Origin: JASHPR01 sp963795055
GTDB lineage: Bacteria > Actinomycetota > Actinomycetes > Streptosporangiales > Streptosporangiaceae
Assembly: GCA_963795055.1 (NCBI GenBank)
Contig: CAWCGJ010000018.1
Span: forward strand, 363,654-427,653
Direction: 5' to 3'
Length of the DNA stretch: 64,000 nt
Shown: piece after piece, positions 17,016 through 26,057 of the stretch
Numbering within the stretch: position 1 is the stretch's first letter
Layout of the letters: the number at the start of each line of letters is the position of its first letter
The notes under the pieces: generated by a model
Seen by the model: the letters and a program-made list of their open reading frames with translations, nothing else
Database searches by the model: none
What the model was told of the DNA's origin: nothing
Position numbers and translations under genes: made by a program

Positions 17016-18281
17016 TCATTTGCCGGGCCCGTACTTGACGCCGGTCAGAGCCGCGATCCCTGCAAGCACGGTGATCACCGCGGCGAAGGTGACATGAGCG
17101 ACTATCGCGCTGGCGGCAGCCGATAGCACGCCGATGCCGATCACGGGGATGGAATTGCCGGCAAACAGCGCGATGAGATAACTCGACACCACCTCGCTGC
17201 GCTGGTCTGCGGGAGCGATGCGGTTGATCACTTCGAGGCTGCCGCGATAGCCCAACCCGCCGGCGACGCCGCAGAGCGCGGCGGCGAAGAGCAACAGCGG
17301 CAGCGATCGGGCAAGCTCGGCGCCGACCAGAAGCCATACCGCCGGCAACAGCAGCGCCAGCGCGCTGAACATGGCGGCTTGGCTGCCGAGCCACGCGGTC
17401 GAGAGAATCGTGATGGCGGCAATGCCGAACACCTCGCACACGATAGCGCCTGCCACCGTGTGCGCGGATTGATGCAGGCTTTCGGCGAGCAGGTTTGGGA
17501 TCAAAGCGGCGTAGAAGCCGATCAGCGAAAACGTGGCGAAGCCGCTCACCGCAGGCGACACGAACTGGAGCCTGATGGGCCGCGGCACGCCGAGCCGCGG
17601 CCGCAGCGATGCATCGCTGAAGCGTTTCGGGCTCGCGACCGTTTCAGGCACGAACAAGATGGCGCCGGCGACAGCGCAAAGCAAAACCAGATAGACCAGA
17701 TAAGGCAGCCGCAGCGGCCACGGCGCGAATTGAGCGAGCAAGCCGCCGAAGAGCGGACCGGCGGCGCAGCCGAAAAAATTCGCCGACGCCGCGATCCGCG
17801 CGGCGGCGCCGTTGCCGCGGCCGGTATAAAGCTCGGCGATCCACGCCGTCGCCGCGCCTGCGCCCAAGCCGGTCGAGAAACCGCTGAGCGCCCGCGCCGC
17901 GAACAGCCAGGCCGTGCCCGCCGCCGCGGCGAACACAACCGCGCTGGCGATGCCGAAGCCGATCGCCGGTAGGATCGCGCTGCGGCGGCCGACCTGGTCG
18001 GCGAGCCGGCCGAAGAACAACAGCGCCACGAGATTGCCGAGCACATAGACCGCGTAGATCAGGGTCAGCGTGATGCCGGAAAACCCGAACGCCCGCTGGT
18101 AGAGCGGATAAAGCGGCGTCGGCATGATAGCGCCGACGAACATCACCGCGAGCGCGACGGCAACGATTGTCAGCGCGACGACATTGCGCGACCGATTGGG
18201 TTTAGCGTCATGCAAGGCGAATAAACTCTTCGGGCGCGATATTGGCTTTGTTGCCGGCAATTGGTGTCGCAACAACCGCAT
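17016..18281 (-). CDS. MFS transporter
   Basis: About 422-residue, 12-helix major facilitator permease of the inner membrane. The inter-helix motif A appears as LFFGRLADQVGRRSAILPAI after TM2, and the first helix is VVALTIVAVALAVMFVGAIM followed by PTPLYPLYQRAFGFSG. Charged loops alternate regularly with hydrophobic stretches to the C-terminus VLAGIAALTGVKYGPGK. The family exports or imports small solutes by proton coupling; the substrate is unknown, though the general form resembles drug/metabolite exporters. The frame is open further upstream, but the start at 18281 (MRLLRHQLP) avoids overlap with the divergent receptor gene. Intact. Confidence 0.85.
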   Translation of the reverse strand: MRLLRHQLPATKPISRPKSLFALHDAKPNRSRNVVALTIVAVALAVMFVGAIMPTPLYPLYQRAFGFSGITLTLIYAVYVLGNLVALLFFGRLADQVGRRSAILPAIGFGIASAVVFAAAAGTAWLFAARALSGFSTGLGAGAATAWIAELYTGRGNGAAARIAASANFFGCAAGPLFGGLLAQFAPWPLRLPYLVYLVLLCAVAGAILFVPETVASPKRFSDASLRPRLGVPRPIRLQFVSPAVSGFATFSLIGFYAALIPNLLAESLHQSAHTVAGAIVCEVFGIAAITILSTAWLGSQAAMFSALALLLPAVWLLVGAELARSLPLLLFAAALCGVAGGLGYRGSLEVINRIAPADQRSEVVSSYLIALFAGNSIPVIGIGVLSAAASAIVAHVTFAAVITVLAGIAALTGVKYGPGK

Positions 18282-18369
18282 ATTGTCCAGGCGGACAACG
18301 CTCGCGTCGGGCGCGGCGTTGCGCTCAATGTGCATAACCGGCATGCTGTGAAGGCGAACGGAGCGGTCC

Positions 18370-19348
18370 ATGCGGCTTCCGCGTCGAAAAATTCTGCAAC
18401 TGGCGGCGGGCAGTGCCGCGTTCTCGGCCATGCCGCGCATCGTGCGCGCCGAAACCTACCCGGCGCGGCCCGTGCATATCATCGTCGGCTTCCCGCCCGG
18501 CGCCGCGTCCGACATCAACGCCCGCCTGATCGGCGACTGGCTGTCGCAGCGGCTCGGCCAGCAATTCGTCATCGACAACCGGCCGGGCGCCGGCAGCAAT
18601 GTCGGCACCGAGGCCGCTGCCCATGCGCCAGCCGACGGCTATACGCTGCTCCTGGTCACGCCGCCGAACGTGATCAACATGTCGCTCTACGACAACCTCA
18701 ATTTCAATTTTCTCCGCGATATCGCTCCGGTCGCGAGCATCATGCGCACCCCCATGGTCATGGAGGTGAATGCGGCGCTGCCGATCAAAACGGTTGCCGA
18801 GTTCATCGCCTATGCCAAGGCCAATCCGGGCAAGCTCAACTTCGCCTCGTCGGGCAACGGCACCGGATCCCATGTCGCGGCCGAGCTGTTCAAGTTCATG
18901 ACCGGCGTCGACATCGTCCACGTGCCCTATCGCGGCCCGGCGCAGGCCTTGACCGATCTGATCAGCGGCCGGGTGCAGGTGATGTTCGACGTGCTCACCT
19001 CGTCGATCGCCCATATCCGTGCCGGCGAAGTGCGCGCCATTGCGGTGACCACGGCGGCGCGCTCGGCGGCGCTGCCGGATGTGCCGACCGTGGCCGACAC
19101 CGTGCCGGGCTACGAGTTCGAGCGGCTGGGCCGGCGTCGGCGCGCCGACGAACACGCCGGCCGACATCGTCGCCACATTGAACGGCGCGATTGGCGCCGG
19201 CCTCGCCGATGCGAAAGTGCAAGCCAGCCTCGCCGACCTCGGCGCCGCGCCGATGCCGATGACGGCGGCCGAGTTCGGCAAATTCCTCGCCGACGAGACC
19301 GCGAAGTGGGCCAAGGTGGTCAAGTTCGCCAACATCAAGCTGGGTTAG
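18370..19348 (+). CDS. TTT (Bug family) substrate-binding protein, Tat signal (one frameshift)
   Basis: Periplasmic receptor, ~325 residues. The leader MRLPRRKILQLAAGSAAFSA has a twin-arginine motif (RRKILQL), implying export in folded form; cleavage likely after VRA, before ETYPARPVHIIVGFPPGAAS. Ligand loop FVIDNRPGAGSNVGTEAAAH, PADGYTLLLVT, then AIAVTTAARSAALPDVPTVA. One extra base near 19122 shifts the frame; homology continues SGWAGVGAPTNTPADIVATL to the end AEFGKFLADETAKWAKVVKF. Its TAG stop shares bases with the TAA stop of the convergent amidase (19345-19348), so no terminator fits between them. Probably imports the amidase substrate or a related acid (inference). Confidence 0.9.
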
Positions 19349-20859
19349 AATTTAGTCCAATCGCCGGCACGCTCGAACGCCGCGGCCGCGCGATAGATCG
19401 TGGCCTCGTCGTAGGCGCGCCCGACCAGCATCATGCCGATCGGGCGGCCATCTTCCATGCCGCACGGCAGGCTGATGGCGGGATGGCCGGTGACGTTGAA
19501 CGGACAGGTATTGCCGGTCGCTTCCCAGCTGCGCCGCGTGATCTCCTGCGGGGTTGCGCCTTTTTTCGGAATCGGCGTCGCCTTCATCGGCGTCGTCGGC
19601 AGCAGCAGGAGATCGTGCGCCGCGAGCGCCGCGTCGTAGGCCGCACGCAATCGCCGCCGGATGTTCTGCGCCTTGCCGTAATAGCGGCCGCCGTAGCGCT
19701 GCATCGTGTATTTGCTGAAGATCGACGCGATCTTGATGGTGTCGGCGAAATCGTCGGCGCGGCTGCGCCAGGCCATGGCTTTGTCCATGAGGCTCAAGAC
19801 ATAAAGACCTTCGTGATTGATGCCGGCGCCGTTCATTTCGAGCAACGTCACGCAAGCGGCATCGCCGCGGATCGCCGCCCAGACCGGGAAACCCTGCGCG
19901 TGCGTCGGCACCGAAATGTCCGCGACCGTCGCGCCGAGGCTGGCAAAGCGCTGCGCCGCGCCGCGCACCCGCGCATCGACGTCGGGCTCGGAATTACGCA
20001 AGCCGAACCCTTCCTTGAGCACGCCGATGCGCAACCCTTTGACACCGCCGTCCAGCGCCTCGGCGTAATGGCCGGCGGCGACGCCGCGTTTTTGGCGCGA
20101 ATCAATGCCGTCCGGTCCGGCAATGACCTCGAGCAGCAGCGCATTGTCGCGCACAGTGGCGGTCATCGGCCCGCAAACGTCGAGCGTCATTTCGAGCGGG
20201 GCGATGCCGGTATAGGGAACCAGACCAAAAGTCGGCTTCAATCCGACAATGCCGCAAAAGCTTGCCGGAATGCGGATCGAGCCGGCCTGGTCGCCGCCGA
20301 TTGCCATGTCGACGTCGGCGGCGGCGACCAGGGCGGCGCTGCCCGACGACGAGCCGCCGGTGGTGTAGCCAGACTTGCGCGGATTCTGCACCGGGCCAGT
20401 CGAGCTGGTGTGGCTGCCGCCGGACACGCAGTAATATTCGCACACCGCCTTGCCGGCGATTTCGCCGCCGGCATCGAGTATGCGCTCGACGATGGTGGCG
20501 TCGACGTCCGGCACGTAGCCTTCCAGAATGTCGGCGCCGATCATCATCGGCACGCCGGCGAGGCAGACATTGTCCTTGAGCGCAATGCGCCGGCCGGCGA
20601 GCTTGCCGCCCGGCGCGCCCTTGATCGACGTCTTTACATACCAGGCGCCGTAGCGGTTCTCGTCGCCTTGCGGGCGGTATCCGGGCGCGCGCGGATATTT
20701 CACCGTCGGCAGTTCGTCCGGCATGGCGTCGAGTGCCGCATAGGCTTGCGAAAGCGGCCCGACGATCTCTTCCACCGCGCGCAGGTAATCGTCGCTCGGA
20801 TTCATGCCGAGCTGCTGCGCGGCCTGGCGCAATTCCGGGATGCCGGGTTTCTCAAACAT
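19345..20859 (-). CDS. Amidase signature family hydrolase
   Basis: 504-residue cytosolic amidase hydrolysing a carboxamide or related bond. The Ser-cisSer-Lys triad is complete: Lys95 in RRIALKDNV, the cis-serine in YTTGGSSSGSAALVAA (170-172), and nucleophile Ser194 in GGDQAGSIRIPASFCGIVGL. The tail ATGNTCPFNVTGHPAISLPC is also typical. The N-terminal extension with AVEEIVGPLSQAYAALD resembles the longer nitrilase-pathway amidases. Intact and full length. ATG 20859 is preceded by GAGGAGAGAT. It is transcribed divergently from one TTT receptor (20949) and converges on another (18370), so both flanks are receptor genes. Confidence 0.93.
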   Translation of the reverse strand: MFEKPGIPELRQAAQQLGMNPSDDYLRAVEEIVGPLSQAYAALDAMPDELPTVKYPRAPGYRPQGDENRYGAWYVKTSIKGAPGGKLAGRRIALKDNVCLAGVPMMIGADILEGYVPDVDATIVERILDAGGEIAGKAVCEYYCVSGGSHTSSTGPVQNPRKSGYTTGGSSSGSAALVAAADVDMAIGGDQAGSIRIPASFCGIVGLKPTFGLVPYTGIAPLEMTLDVCGPMTATVRDNALLLEVIAGPDGIDSRQKRGVAAGHYAEALDGGVKGLRIGVLKEGFGLRNSEPDVDARVRGAAQRFASLGATVADISVPTHAQGFPVWAAIRGDAACVTLLEMNGAGINHEGLYVLSLMDKAMAWRSRADDFADTIKIASIFSKYTMQRYGGRYYGKAQNIRRRLRAAYDAALAAHDLLLLPTTPMKATPIPKKGATPQEITRRSWEATGNTCPFNVTGHPAISLPCGMEDGRPIGMMLVGRAYDEATIYRAAAAFERAGDWTKF

Positions 20860-20948
20860 GATCTCTCCTCATTCCGGCGCTTGCGCCGTTTGGGGTCGCG
20901 ACGCGGCAGGATATTCCATATGCTGGTCCGGTCGAGGGAGGACCATTC

Positions 20949-22019
20949 ATGACACGGACCATGCTGGCGGCGTTGCTCGCGCTTGCCGTCGTCCTGCCGG
21001 GAGGCGCGCAGGCCCAATACTACAAGGGCAAGACGATCATCATGATCGTCAATTATCCGCCCGGCGGCCCGACCGACATCGAAGGCCGCATCGTCGCGCA
21101 GCATCTGCCCGACCACATTCCGGGCCATCCGACCATCGTGGTCAAGAATATCGGCGGCGGCTCGGGGCTCCTCGGCAGCAACGAGCTCGGCGACGCCACG
21201 CCCGACGGCCTGACCATCGGCTTCTTCACCCTCGATGTGATGGCCGAGCTGACCGACAATCCTTCGGTTCGCACCCACTTTTCCGATTTCGTCCTGCTCG
21301 CCGGCGTGGAAAGCCCGCTGGTCGCCTATATCCGCAAGGACACGCCGCCCGGCATCAATGTGCCGGCCGACCTGATGAAGGCGAAGGACTTCAAGGCGCT
21401 GTCGCTCAACGCCCAGAACATCAACAGCATCAACCAAGAGCTCTCCCTCGACCTGCTCGGCATCCAATACCAGGCGATCCCCGCCTATCGCGGCCTCAAG
21501 GAGGTCGAAACCGCGATCCTGCAAAACACCGGGCAGATGGCCAACACGTCGCTGTCGGGCTGGCTCGGCTCGGCCGAGCCGTCGATGCGCGACATCGTCA
21601 TCCCGCTCTGGCAATTGGCGCCGCGCGGCAAGGACGGCAGCTATCCGCGCAGCCGCTCGCTGCCCAATATGCAGACCTTCGAGGAGTTTTATGCCAGCGT
21701 CACCGGCGGCAACAAACCGCTCGCCGGAGATTTCCGCTATCAGGCCATGCGCGCCGCGTCCGACCCGCAGCTGGCGATGTTCCGCGTCGCCGCGATGCCG
21801 CCGAAATCGCCCGCCGACGTGGTAGCTACGATGCGGGCGGCGTTCGACGAGCTGTGGCAGGACCAGGATTTTCTCGCCGGCTATGCCAAGGTGCTGGCGA
21901 CCAAGCCGATCATGGTCTCCGGCGCGGACGGCCAGGGCATTCTGGCCGATCTCGGCAAGGTGCCGCGCCAGATCAAGGACTTTCTCGTCTCCTACACCAA
22001 CCGCGTCACCGAGAAATAG
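20949..22019 (+). CDS. TTT (Bug-like) substrate-binding protein, divergent type
   Basis: 356-residue periplasmic receptor with a Sec signal MTRTMLAALLALAVVLPGGA ending AQA, before QYYKGKTIIMIVNYPPGGPT. It belongs to the more distant Bug branch with KTIIMIVNY and VKNIGGGSGLLGSNELGDAT; the C-terminal half, with PPKSPADVVATMRAAFDELW and KVPRQIKDFLVSYTNRVTEK, is longer than in the classical members. GAGGGAGGAC precedes the ATG. Reading frame intact. It is divergent from the amidase over 89 bases, so a shared regulatory region is likely. No membrane subunits nearby. Confidence 0.85.
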   Translation: MTRTMLAALLALAVVLPGGAQAQYYKGKTIIMIVNYPPGGPTDIEGRIVAQHLPDHIPGHPTIVVKNIGGGSGLLGSNELGDATPDGLTIGFFTLDVMAELTDNPSVRTHFSDFVLLAGVESPLVAYIRKDTPPGINVPADLMKAKDFKALSLNAQNINSINQELSLDLLGIQYQAIPAYRGLKEVETAILQNTGQMANTSLSGWLGSAEPSMRDIVIPLWQLAPRGKDGSYPRSRSLPNMQTFEEFYASVTGGNKPLAGDFRYQAMRAASDPQLAMFRVAAMPPKSPADVVATMRAAFDELWQDQDFLAGYAKVLATKPIMVSGADGQGILADLGKVPRQIKDFLVSYTNRVTEK

Positions 22020-22147
22020 CCGCCGCCCGCCGGCGCCGCACGATCAAATGGCCATCACAGCTTCGCAAGGAGCGCGCGGCGCGGTTGCGCTTTGCCGCGC
22101 ATCGACTACCTTTATGCCATCCCACATAACGAACGGGCGAACCGGTC

Positions 22148-22561
22148 ATGAGCACGCAAACGGACACCAAGCAATATCCCGTGACGCACACCGAAGCCGA
22201 GTGGAAGAAGCTGCTCACGCCCGAGCAATTCCACATCATGCGCGAGCACGGCACCGAACGGGCGGGCAGCTGCGCGCTCAATTACGAGAAGCGCGCCGGC
22301 ACGTTCTACTGCGCCGGCTGCGACCAGGCGCTGTTCGCCTCGAAGAAGAAATTCGAGAGCGGCACCGGCTGGCCGAGTTTTAACGATCCGGAGCCGGGCG
22401 CGATCGATACCACCACCGACCGCAGCTGGGGCATGGAGCGCACCGAGGTGAACTGCAGCCGCTGCGGCAGCCATCTCGGCCACGTCTTCGAAGACGGCCC
22501 GCCGCCGACCCACCTGCGCTATTGCATCAACGGCGTGGCGTTGAATTTCAAGCCGGAGTGA
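22148..22561 (+). CDS. msrB: Peptide-methionine (R)-S-oxide reductase
   Basis: 137-residue MsrB, which reduces the R-epimer of methionine sulfoxide in oxidised proteins using thioredoxin. Zinc site: Cys55/Cys58 in FYCAGC and Cys103/Cys106 in CSRCGSHLGHVF. The catalytic cysteine is Cys126 in HLRYCINGVALNF, with GTGWPSF and the family-specific THLRY in place. Complete and intact, of normal length. ATG 22148 follows GGTC only weakly. It is monocistronic: a large palindrome directly downstream separates it from the convergent ABC receptor gene. Confidence 0.97.
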   Translation: MSTQTDTKQYPVTHTEAEWKKLLTPEQFHIMREHGTERAGSCALNYEKRAGTFYCAGCDQALFASKKKFESGTGWPSFNDPEPGAIDTTTDRSWGMERTEVNCSRCGSHLGHVFEDGPPPTHLRYCINGVALNFKPE

Positions 22562-22570
22562 TTTCTATTC

Positions 22571-22738
22571 ACCTCTCCCCGCGTGCGGGGAGAGGTCGAG
22601 CGAAGCGAGGGTGAGGGGGCCTCTCTGCGATTCTGAGCATCGCGGTTTACCGCGACAGCGCTTCAGACATCCCGAATTTCTCAGCCCAGCGGAGAGGCCC
22701 CCTCACCCCGCCCTCTCCCCGCACGCGGGGAGAGGGAG
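22571..22738. repeat. Large palindromic repeat, probable bidirectional terminator
   Basis: A 168-base unit with inverted ends: CTCTCCCCGCGTGCGGGGAG on the left and CTCTCCCCGCACGCGGGGAG on the right, each itself a hairpin, plus matching inner arms GTGAGGGGGCCTCTC / GAGAGGCCCCCTCAC. This look is common between genes in Bradyrhizobium-like genomes. Lying exactly between two convergent stop codons, it probably ends transcription from both sides. Confidence 0.85.
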
Positions 22739-22739
22739 A

Positions 22740-23690
22740 TCACTCGTTTAAAAACTCTTCCGTATAGAGCGTGCGCATGTCGGGCTTGGCCGGCATGATC
22801 TCCATCTCCGGAAACAAATCGCCGATCACGTCGAGCGCCTTGGCGCTAAAACGCAGGTCGCGCGACATCATCGGCATGACGTCGTCGTATTCGCGGCTTT
22901 CGATGGCCTCGTCGAGCCCGGTGACCTGCCGGGCGATGCGCACGGTCTCGGCCTTGTTGGCCGCCATGAACGCGATTGTCTCCTTCCAGCCGGCGAGAAA
23001 GCGCCGCACCTGATCGGGTTTGTTGGCGATCATGGCGTCGGTGGCGAAGATGACGTGGGTGTGGAAATTCTTGATGTAGGTGCCGAACTTGAGCAAGAGG
23101 CGCCCGTCGCCGGTTTTTTCCAAGCCGTAACCTTGCGACGCCGACAGCACCACGCCGTCGATCTGACCGCGCTTGAGCGCCGCCACCATTCCCGACATGG
23201 CGCCGAGCGCGACCGTCTCGACGCCGTTCGAGCCCCAGCCCATCTGCCGCGACAGCTCGCGCGCCAGCCAATAGCTGAGCGAGCCGTTGGTGGTGACGCC
23301 GATCTTCTTGCCTTTCAGGTCTTCGGGCTTCTGGATGTCCGGCGCCGCGCCGACGATCAAGCCCATGCTCAACGGCTCATTGGCGAGCGCGCCGACCGCC
23401 TTGGCCGGAACGCCCTTGGCCAGAAATCCCATGGCCGGCCCGGAGCCGAGGCCGAAGTCGACGGAGTTCGCCACCATCCCCTGCTGCAACTTTGCATCGC
23501 CGGCGAAGATGACGGTTTCGACGTCCAGATCATGCTTCGCCCAAATGCCTTCCGCCGCGCCGATCTCGACCGGCGCGAAAGCGAACGGCTGGCTGACCGA
23601 TTTGCCGACGCGCACTTTGTCTGCGGCGGCGGCCACGGCGGATGCGGCGCAAACCATCACCGTCAGCAGCAACGCGGCAAGCGCTCGCAT
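22740..23690 (-). CDS. ABC transporter substrate-binding protein, NMT1/SsuA-like
   Basis: 316-residue periplasmic receptor with signal peptide MRALAALLLTVMVCAASAVA. The mature fold starts DKVRVGKSVSQPFAFAPVEI, then AAEGIWAKHDLDVETVIFAG, GKKIGVTTNGSLSYWLAREL and VALGAMSGMVAALKRGQIDG, all typical of the NMT1/THI5-like receptors for sulfonates, nitrate, pyrimidines or taurine. Ligand not predictable. No ABC ATPase or permease is adjacent. GAGGTGAGGG precedes the ATG at 23690, just three bases after the stop of the upstream M24 gene, so it is the third gene of an operon M24-M24-receptor. Intact. Confidence 0.9.
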   Translation of the reverse strand: MRALAALLLTVMVCAASAVAAAADKVRVGKSVSQPFAFAPVEIGAAEGIWAKHDLDVETVIFAGDAKLQQGMVANSVDFGLGSGPAMGFLAKGVPAKAVGALANEPLSMGLIVGAAPDIQKPEDLKGKKIGVTTNGSLSYWLARELSRQMGWGSNGVETVALGAMSGMVAALKRGQIDGVVLSASQGYGLEKTGDGRLLLKFGTYIKNFHTHVIFATDAMIANKPDQVRRFLAGWKETIAFMAANKAETVRIARQVTGLDEAIESREYDDVMPMMSRDLRFSAKALDVIGDLFPEMEIMPAKPDMRTLYTEEFLNE

Positions 23691-23693
23691 CCC

Positions 23694-24828
23694 TCACCTC
23701 GCCTGCGGTTTCGAGCGGACCAAAACTTCCGCCCCCTTCGCCGTGACGCGCACGATCGCGGATATTAAAACGTTGCCGGCTTTGGCGTCGGCGGCGCCGA
23801 CCTGCAAGGCGTAGACGCCGTCTTCCACCAGCGCCGCGTCTTCCGACGCCGGAATTCCGGCCCTTCATGCAGCGACAAGCCGATGCCGTGGCCGACGCTG
23901 CCGCCGAGGACCGGGTGAAGCTTACACGGCGCCAGCGCGCCGACGGCTTTGGCGTGAAGCGCATCGGTCCGCGCGCCCGGGCCGCATATCCGCGATGATC
24001 GCGTCGAGCGCGGCCTCGGCGTGTCGTGCGGCGGCGGTGATGGAACCGTCATCGACGGTGACGAACAGGTCGGCCCAGTAGCCCAGAACCTTGACGGCGA
24101 GATAGCCGACCAGCGGCCCGCGCATTTTTCGAACCGGCCCTGGAACGGCACCAGCGTGCGGCCGCCGTCGAGACTGACCAGCGTGCGCACATCTTGCGCG
24201 GCGAGCGAGCGCGCGGCGCGTTCGGCATCGAGCGCCGCGGTTTCCGGCTCGTGGTTGCTGCGCCAGCTCTCGACAAAAGTTTTTGCCGCGGCTTCGAGCA
24301 ATTTGCACGACGCCCGCATCATCGTCAGCTCGCGCGGCCGCTTGCGCCGCGCTGGAATGGCAACAACATCGTCGGCGCGCTGCAACGCGAACCGATCGCC
24401 GAGGCTGCGGCGCACCGCGGCGTGCAACACCGGCGCCATGATGTCGAAGCCAAGCGGTGCCGAGATTTGACCGCCTGATCGCCTTTGATCCGCTCGAGCC
24501 ACGGATCGAATGCCTTCTCCCATTCCGGGCCCATGCCGGAGCGCACATCGGCGATCCAGGTCAGCGTCCGCATCGCCGGCAGATCGCGCGTGCTCATGGC
24601 GCACAACAGCCGCGCGTCGCCCGTGCGCGGCAACAGCGCCATGCCCCAACGCACGCGCGGAATGAAGCTTGTGAGAAAAGCGAGCGCCGCGTGTTCGCGC
24701 ACATCGCCGTAAACGAGAACGGCCGGCCAGCCGTTGCGCTCCATGGCGGCGCGCAACGCGTCGAGCCGCAGCGTGAACTCGTCATACGGCAGGCGATCCT
24801 GCGCCCAGATATAGGAGCCGATCGTCAC
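23694..24828 (-). CDS. M24 (creatinase/aminopeptidase P) family protein, paralogue 1 (frameshifted)
   Basis: About 377 residues of pita-bread fold. N-terminal creatinase domain: RLPYDEFTLRLDALRAAMER, WPAVLVYGDVREHAALAFLT; C-terminal part: TLVSLDGGRTLVPFQGRFEK, VGYLAVKVLGYWADLFVTVD, the histidine loop VLGGSVGHGIGLSLHEGPEF and VEDGVYALQVGAADAKAGNV. Canonical M24 peptidases bind two metals with D-D-H-E-E; here the fourth ligand reads Q (YALQVG) and the last is not evident, so metal-dependent peptidase activity is doubtful. Frames switch near 24465, 24120, 23990 and 23860. It follows the second paralogue (30-base gap) and runs into the ABC receptor, which suggests uptake and cleavage of one small N-containing substrate. 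Confidence 0.8.
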
Positions 24829-24858
24829 GAAGGTTGCACGGTCTGCATGGTGCCCGCC

Positions 24859-25995
24859 TCAAACCGCGATGACGTCGAGCGCGGCCGGCCGCGCCGACAG
24901 CGCCCGCGCGCCGTGTCGGTGACCACGACCGGCTCGCCGCACATCAGATAGCCGCTTTCCGGGATGTACTGGTTGGGATGCATGACGAACACCATGCCGC
25001 TTTCCAGCACGCGCGTATTGCTGTCGACGATGTCGCCCGGGCGATCCGAGGTGATGCCGAGGCCGTGGCCGCGCACGCGCATATAGGGCGGCCGGCAATA
25101 ATCGCCGTAGCCGGCTTTTTGGATGACGCCGTTGATGGCGCGGGTCACGTCGGCGACCGTGGCGCCGGCGCGGCCCGCGGCGAGGCCTGCGCCCATCGCG
25201 TCCTGCAGGATGGCGAATTTCTCGCGCGATCACCGGCCGCGGCTCGCCGATCACCGTGGTGCGGCAGATCTGGGCGAACTGGCCGCGATAGCAGGGCGTG
25301 ATCTCGGAGAGAATAATGTCGCCGACGTCGAGCACGCGCTCGCCGGCGGCGCGGACGGCGAGATTGTGCTGTGACGCGCTCATCAGCAAAAAATTGTCCT
25401 CGGCGCCGAGTTTTTTCATGAAGCAATAGAGCTCGGCGGCGAGCTCGAATTCGCGCATGCCGGGCCGGGCGTATTCCAGGAGCCGCTCATAGCCGCGTTC
25501 GGCGATCCAGGTGGCGCGCTCCGCCGCCTGCAGTTCCTCGGGCGTGCGCAGGCGGGCGAGATCGCGCGCCAGCTCATCGGCGGCTTTCGGCACTGCCCCG
25601 AGCGCCGCGGCGATGCGATCGAACAGCGCGGTGCCGAGCAAGGACAGGCCGATGGAGATCGTGCGCGACAGATCGAGGCGATGGGATTTGACCGCGCCGT
25701 CGAGTGTGGCGGCGAGATCGTCGGTGCCGATGGTGCGGTCGGTTGACGAGGCCGCGGCGGCGCGCACCTCGTCCCAGGCCGGCGTCACGATCAAGGTCGA
25801 TCTACCGTCGCGGTCGAGCACGACGGCGCTTTCGCCGATCGGGCGTACGCCCGAGAAAACATAGACGGCGTTGGAATCCAAAAAATTGTTGAGGCCGTTG
25901 CTCGCGGCGATCAGGCCGTCGAGTGCAGCGTCGGCGAGATGACGCGTTGCCGTGATCAACCGGCCCTGACTTTTCACGCTCGTCCGCTCGTCCAT
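24859..25995 (-). CDS. M24 (creatinase/aminopeptidase P) family protein, paralogue 2 (frameshifted)
   Basis: About 378 residues, first gene of the M24-M24-receptor operon. N-terminal domain includes VYVFSGVRPIGESAVVLDRD; helix LARLRTPEELQAAERATWIA links to the catalytic half with FELAAELYCFMKKLGAEDNF. The metal segment reads GDIILSEITPCYRGQFAQIC, with E and Q where peptidases have D and D; the histidine loop VRGHGLGITSDRPGD is kept, and VFVMHPNQYI has H where a glutamate ligand is expected. This recalls creatinase- and ectoine-hydrolase-like members that work without two metals. Frames switch near 25228 and 24905; the end reads PAALDVIAV. The start is uncertain: 25995 (MDERTSVK), 26004 and 26019 are all possible. 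Confidence 0.8.
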   Translation of the reverse strand: MDERTSVKSQGRLITATRHLADAALDGLIAASNGLNNFLDSNAVYVFSGVRPIGESAVVLDRDGRSTLIVTPAWDEVRAAAASSTDRTIGTDDLAATLDGAVKSHRLDLSRTISIGLSLLGTALFDRIAAALGAVPKAADELARDLARLRTPEELQAAERATWIAERGYERLLEYARPGMREFELAAELYCFMKKLGAEDNFLLMSASQHNLAVRAAGERVLDVGDIILSEITPCYRGQFAQICRTTVIGEPRPVIAREIRHPAGRDGRRPRRGPRRRHGRRRDPRHQRRHPKSRLRRLLPAALYARARPRPRHHLGSPGRHRRQQYARAGKRHGVRHASQPVHPGKRLSDVRRAGRGHRHGARALSARPAALDVIAV

Positions 25996-26057
25996 TCCCA
26001 TCATCCCGTCACGGCACAAGGCTCATATTATAGCGATCCCGGCCCCCGGCATGGCAA

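Noticed and set aside
19349..20952. Long plus-strand extension of the receptor frame to 860 codons
   Set aside because: After the indel near 19122 the frame only reads the complement of the amidase gene; the true receptor ends at 19348 in the next frame.
22571..22738. CRISPR-like repeat array
   Set aside because: Only two inverted copies, each a hairpin, with no regular spacers; fits a palindromic intergenic element.
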